From NCBI RefSeq assembly GCF_000003815.2, contig NC_049993.1, positions 15,312,635-15,376,634 on the forward strand: DNA of 64,000 nucleotides, in the 5' to 3' direction. The stretch is from Branchiostoma floridae. Its lineage: Eukaryota; Chordata; Leptocardii; Amphioxiformes; Branchiostomatidae. How positions within the stretch are numbered: the stretch's first letter is position 1; each line of letters opens with the position of its first letter. The notes under the pieces are model-generated. The model was not told where the DNA came from and did no database searches. It worked only from the letters and a program-made list of their open reading frames with translations. Below are positions 61,559 to 64,000 of this stretch, piece by piece. Both the position numbers and the translations under genes were made by a program.

Positions 61559-61639
61559 GTCATTGCAATCTGTACTGGTGTACTTATTTTGGTACCTGCC
61601 TGTTTATTCATCTTGCTCTGAATCAGAATTGGTATTTTC
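61559..61639 (+). pseudogene. Decayed transmembrane exon copy 3
   Basis: Same stretch as copies 1 and 2, but the tryptophan codon is TGA (61619-61621), so the frame ends after FILL. The terminal IGL-stop is also altered. Confidence 0.65.
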
Positions 61640-62157
61640 TATTTGTTTATCTCCTAACATGACGGCAGTACTCACTGTATGCAAGTTGTCAAGGACGGGA
61701 GTTTAACACGTTCTTTTGGGAAGATTTGAAGTTTATAACACAAAGGATTTTGGTAGACCAAGGGGGTTATGATGTTAAGATTTAACCCTCATACCACCGT
61801 TGCCGACTAATTTTACCGTATTGGGTCAAAACTGACCACATAACATTTTTCCCCGTGACACCTCCCCTCAACTGGTCCTCTTGAAAAATTACGGCCTACA
61901 TATTGGCCGACGGGGCTTACCAGTTCAAATAAAGGTGAACTGAAATGAACTGAGTATGTATACGTGATCCGCCCACTTGCGTGTGACCGATGAGCAGTGA
62001 CGCTGTTAAAAACAAAAACACAAATAGCGTCAAACATAATACCCGGTTCAATCATTAAATAGATAATATGCTGAAGACATATGCACGTGTCAAGTGCATT
62101 AGTTCCTGTTGAAAAATGTATTCTTTAAGGAATGTCTGACTGTTTACTCAAGTGAAA

Positions 62158-62495
62158 AATGAGTCGTCCCTCGGATAGGACGTTAAATGGAGGTCCCGTG
62201 TATGGGGAGAGCCATACCCTATGCACGTTAAAGAACCCGCCACATGTGCGAACATCCTTCCGAGCGGATCAAACCATTCCGGCCAAAATAGGGGTAGGGA
62301 ATCTCCCGAGCAGCCCTCGTAACCCCTGCTTCGCCTATTGGGTCAGGTAGTCCTCACTCATAGTGAGCAATTGGGCTGGTCTCAATCATGATGTTTCTGA
62401 CCTAGGGCGAAGAGTTGCTGTTACAGTTCCAATCATGTAACCCGTAACCTTGAGTGGCCTTCAGGCCTTGTTACGTGGTGACCATTGAGTAAAAA
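62158..62495 (+). mobile_element. SINE-like element with conserved core and A-rich tail
   Basis: Contains ccctcggataggacgttaaa and tggaggtccc, the core also present in the SINE fragment at 14222-14253, then gcacgttaaagaacccgcca. It ends near an A-run at 62492-62503. The tRNA head is missing. Confidence 0.6.
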
Positions 62496-62519
62496 AAAAA
62501 AACGGGGGGCGGGGGGTAG

Positions 62520-62766
62520 GACCGCTTGACTTCAGAGCCCCTTCTCTTCTCCAGAGCTGCCACCTCGTTTCTAAGCTCTGCGATGGTCTTCTCCAACTCC
62601 GCTTGCGTTGTTCCAGGACGTCCGTCGCAGACTTAGGGTTGGGGTCATCGAGCTCGATTGGCTGCTTGCCTGCCGGCGGATCCTTAGAAATCCCCTGGCA
62701 GTGCTTGCCGTATTGGCCCGCCTTGTGACAGGATAGCGGTTCGCCACAACCGGTGCACTTCTTCAC
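62520..62766 (-). pseudogene. Broken transposon ORF with CCHC-like knuckle and coiled coil
   Basis: The minus-strand frame begins MKKCTGCGEPLSCHKAGQYG followed by KHC, a cysteine/histidine cluster like those near the start of transposon proteins. After a frameshift near 62600, another frame gives TQAELEKTIAELRNEVAALE, a clear coiled-coil heptad. Together they suggest a retroelement ORF1-type protein broken by an indel. Confidence 0.5.
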
Positions 62767-64000
62767 TCTTTTTGGGGTCCTCCCCGTGATTAAGGTGGAA
62801 GGAGGAATGGAAGAACGGAGGTCACGGAGAAGGAACTCGCGGAGATTCTGTGATGCAGCCTGCTCCCTGAGATCTGGCAGCGGGAGTGAGGTGGCGGATA
62901 CGTGTGGCTACAGACTCGGGGAGCAGATGCATCTAATTAACTAGTCTGATCCCCAGGAGGCCCAGAGATCCACTATTACAGATAAATGTGTGACCTTTAT
63001 ATCGGACATAATTCCCTGTCATTGTCTGGCATTCTTAAAAGTCCGTAGGAAAATATTTGGACCTGGTCCAGGTGATCGAAGCCAAATCTAAAATTTTTGC
63101 CAGTCTTCGGTTACAGCACTTGCCATAACTTGGCAAGGTACCACACTTAAAGATAAACAAGTCACAGTACAATAATGTATTATCATACAGTCGATGAATG
63201 AAAAGACACGTGGAGAAACCCATTGTGTTGCATTGCATTGGCATGTTCAATTTCCACCAATGTGGAGGTGGTAATTGCAATGGTAATTTCAAACGTTTAA
63301 GGCAGTAACAATGACGTATCATCAAACCATCACATCGTCATCAAAGTAATTTCTAGCAATGACCTTCTGACTTTTGTAGGTTTGTGCCTCATGAATATGC
63401 ATAAGTGCCCTGGCCACAAGCGTCTGTTTGATGAGCCGTAAAGCTAAAGCTAAGGGCTGAACCCGCCGTACGTGCAGTTTGTCCGTACGTTTTTCTTGGA
63501 GGCCAAGTCCGCCACGTATTTCTGAAAACGTTCAGGCTGTACAGGGCAGGTGCGTCGCCCGTACTGGCACGTGCGGGGGCGAATCGGCAGCCCCATGACA
63601 GACAAAGTTCTGTTTGCGCGTAAGTTTTAAGATGTGTCTGCGTGCTCCAAAATCCGTCGGATTCCGTACGAGTTCGTACGGAGGCGGTACTTATTACTTA
63701 ACTTGGCACGTAGACAGCACATATTTGCATGTACATCGGGTTGTGCCCTTAGCTTAAAAGTGTAAAAACAACAACACAAATATCGTTCAATATAACAAAC
63801 GGAACGATATAATCACAACTGTTGCCAGTTCTGTGCTAAAGAAATATGCACGTGCAAAGTACATTAGTTCGCGGTAAAACAGTCAATCCTATAAGGGATG
63901 TCGACATATTACAGAATGTGTGACCTTTGTATCGGACCTAACTCACTGTCGCTACCTTCAACTTGCTCAGCATTCCTAATAGTCCGTGGGGTTATATATA

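Larger units (their letters stand above)
62138..62973. mobile_element. 836-bp composite insertion in array unit 3
   Basis: Units 1 and 2 read aatgtctacatatta/tgcagataaat without interruption. Unit 3 is split between aatgtct and tattacagataaat. The inserted DNA holds a SINE-like part (62158-62495) and a broken transposon gene in antisense (62520-62766). Confidence 0.75.
53620..64000. repeat. Tandem array of three 3.4-3.75 kb units, third one cut by window end
   Basis: Unit 1 is about 53620-56975, unit 2 about 56976-60698, and unit 3 from 60699 past the end. Anchors: ccgaggcaaatttgccaaag at 53878, 57238 and 60822; gtcattgcaatctgtactgg at 54436, 57992 and 61559; gttatatataaacccgg at 56011 and 59764, with its first ten bases at 63991. 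Units differ by indels and insertions, including 187-bp elements in units 2 and 3 only and an 836-bp insertion in unit 3. Minus-strand open frames of about 125-140 codons near 55600 and 59350 are not frame-conserved between units, so I do not call them genes. Confidence 0.85.

Noticed and set aside
1-64000. tRNA or rRNA genes
   Set aside because: The only tRNA-like sequence, near 14075-14130, has a SINE body attached and lacks a clear cloverleaf. No rRNA sequence was recognised.

Overview
The window is animal nuclear DNA. Its genes are split into many short exons with GT/AG introns, microsatellites and small DNA transposons are abundant, and there is one 100-base assembly gap. Gene style and repeats fit a lancelet (Branchiostoma). 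That assignment is inference from recalled features, not from a search.

Layout. 1-19.2 kb is gene-poor: AT-rich sequence, short transposons, LINE and SINE remnants, and a few orphan exon-like pieces that I could not join into a gene. 19.28-23.48 kb and 25.20-29.20 kb hold two complete tandem cytochrome P450 genes, each with seven exons in identical phases, coding for 502 and 503 residues. 30.94-46.65 kb holds one complete 28-exon receptor tyrosine kinase gene of 1627 residues. It encodes a signal peptide, six tandem discoidin-like (F5/8 type C) domains joined by Thr/Ser/Pro-rich linkers, a mucin-like stalk, one membrane span, an apparently active tyrosine kinase and a short acidic tail. Every splice junction keeps frame. 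46.7-51.0 kb is non-coding, with a small transposon and a degenerate tandem repeat. 51.04-53.07 kb holds a two-exon gene for a Gly/Cys-rich protein with two membrane spans and a Pro-rich 13-residue repeat tail. A LINE fragment abuts or supplies its stop codon. From about 53.6 kb to the end lies a tandem array of three units of roughly 3.4-3.75 kb. Each unit carries a decayed copy of a transmembrane segment of that gene, and the array also carries 187-bp transposons and hammerhead-ribozyme-like motifs.

Working relationships. The P450 pair is a recent duplication sharing promoter-proximal sequence. The receptor ectodomain grew by duplication of a two-exon module together with its introns. The 53-64 kb array looks like a byproduct of duplication near the transmembrane gene. 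I see no operon-like or pathway link between the three gene groups. The strongest candidates for something undescribed are the six-discoidin receptor kinase and the hammerhead-like, exon-fragment-bearing array.
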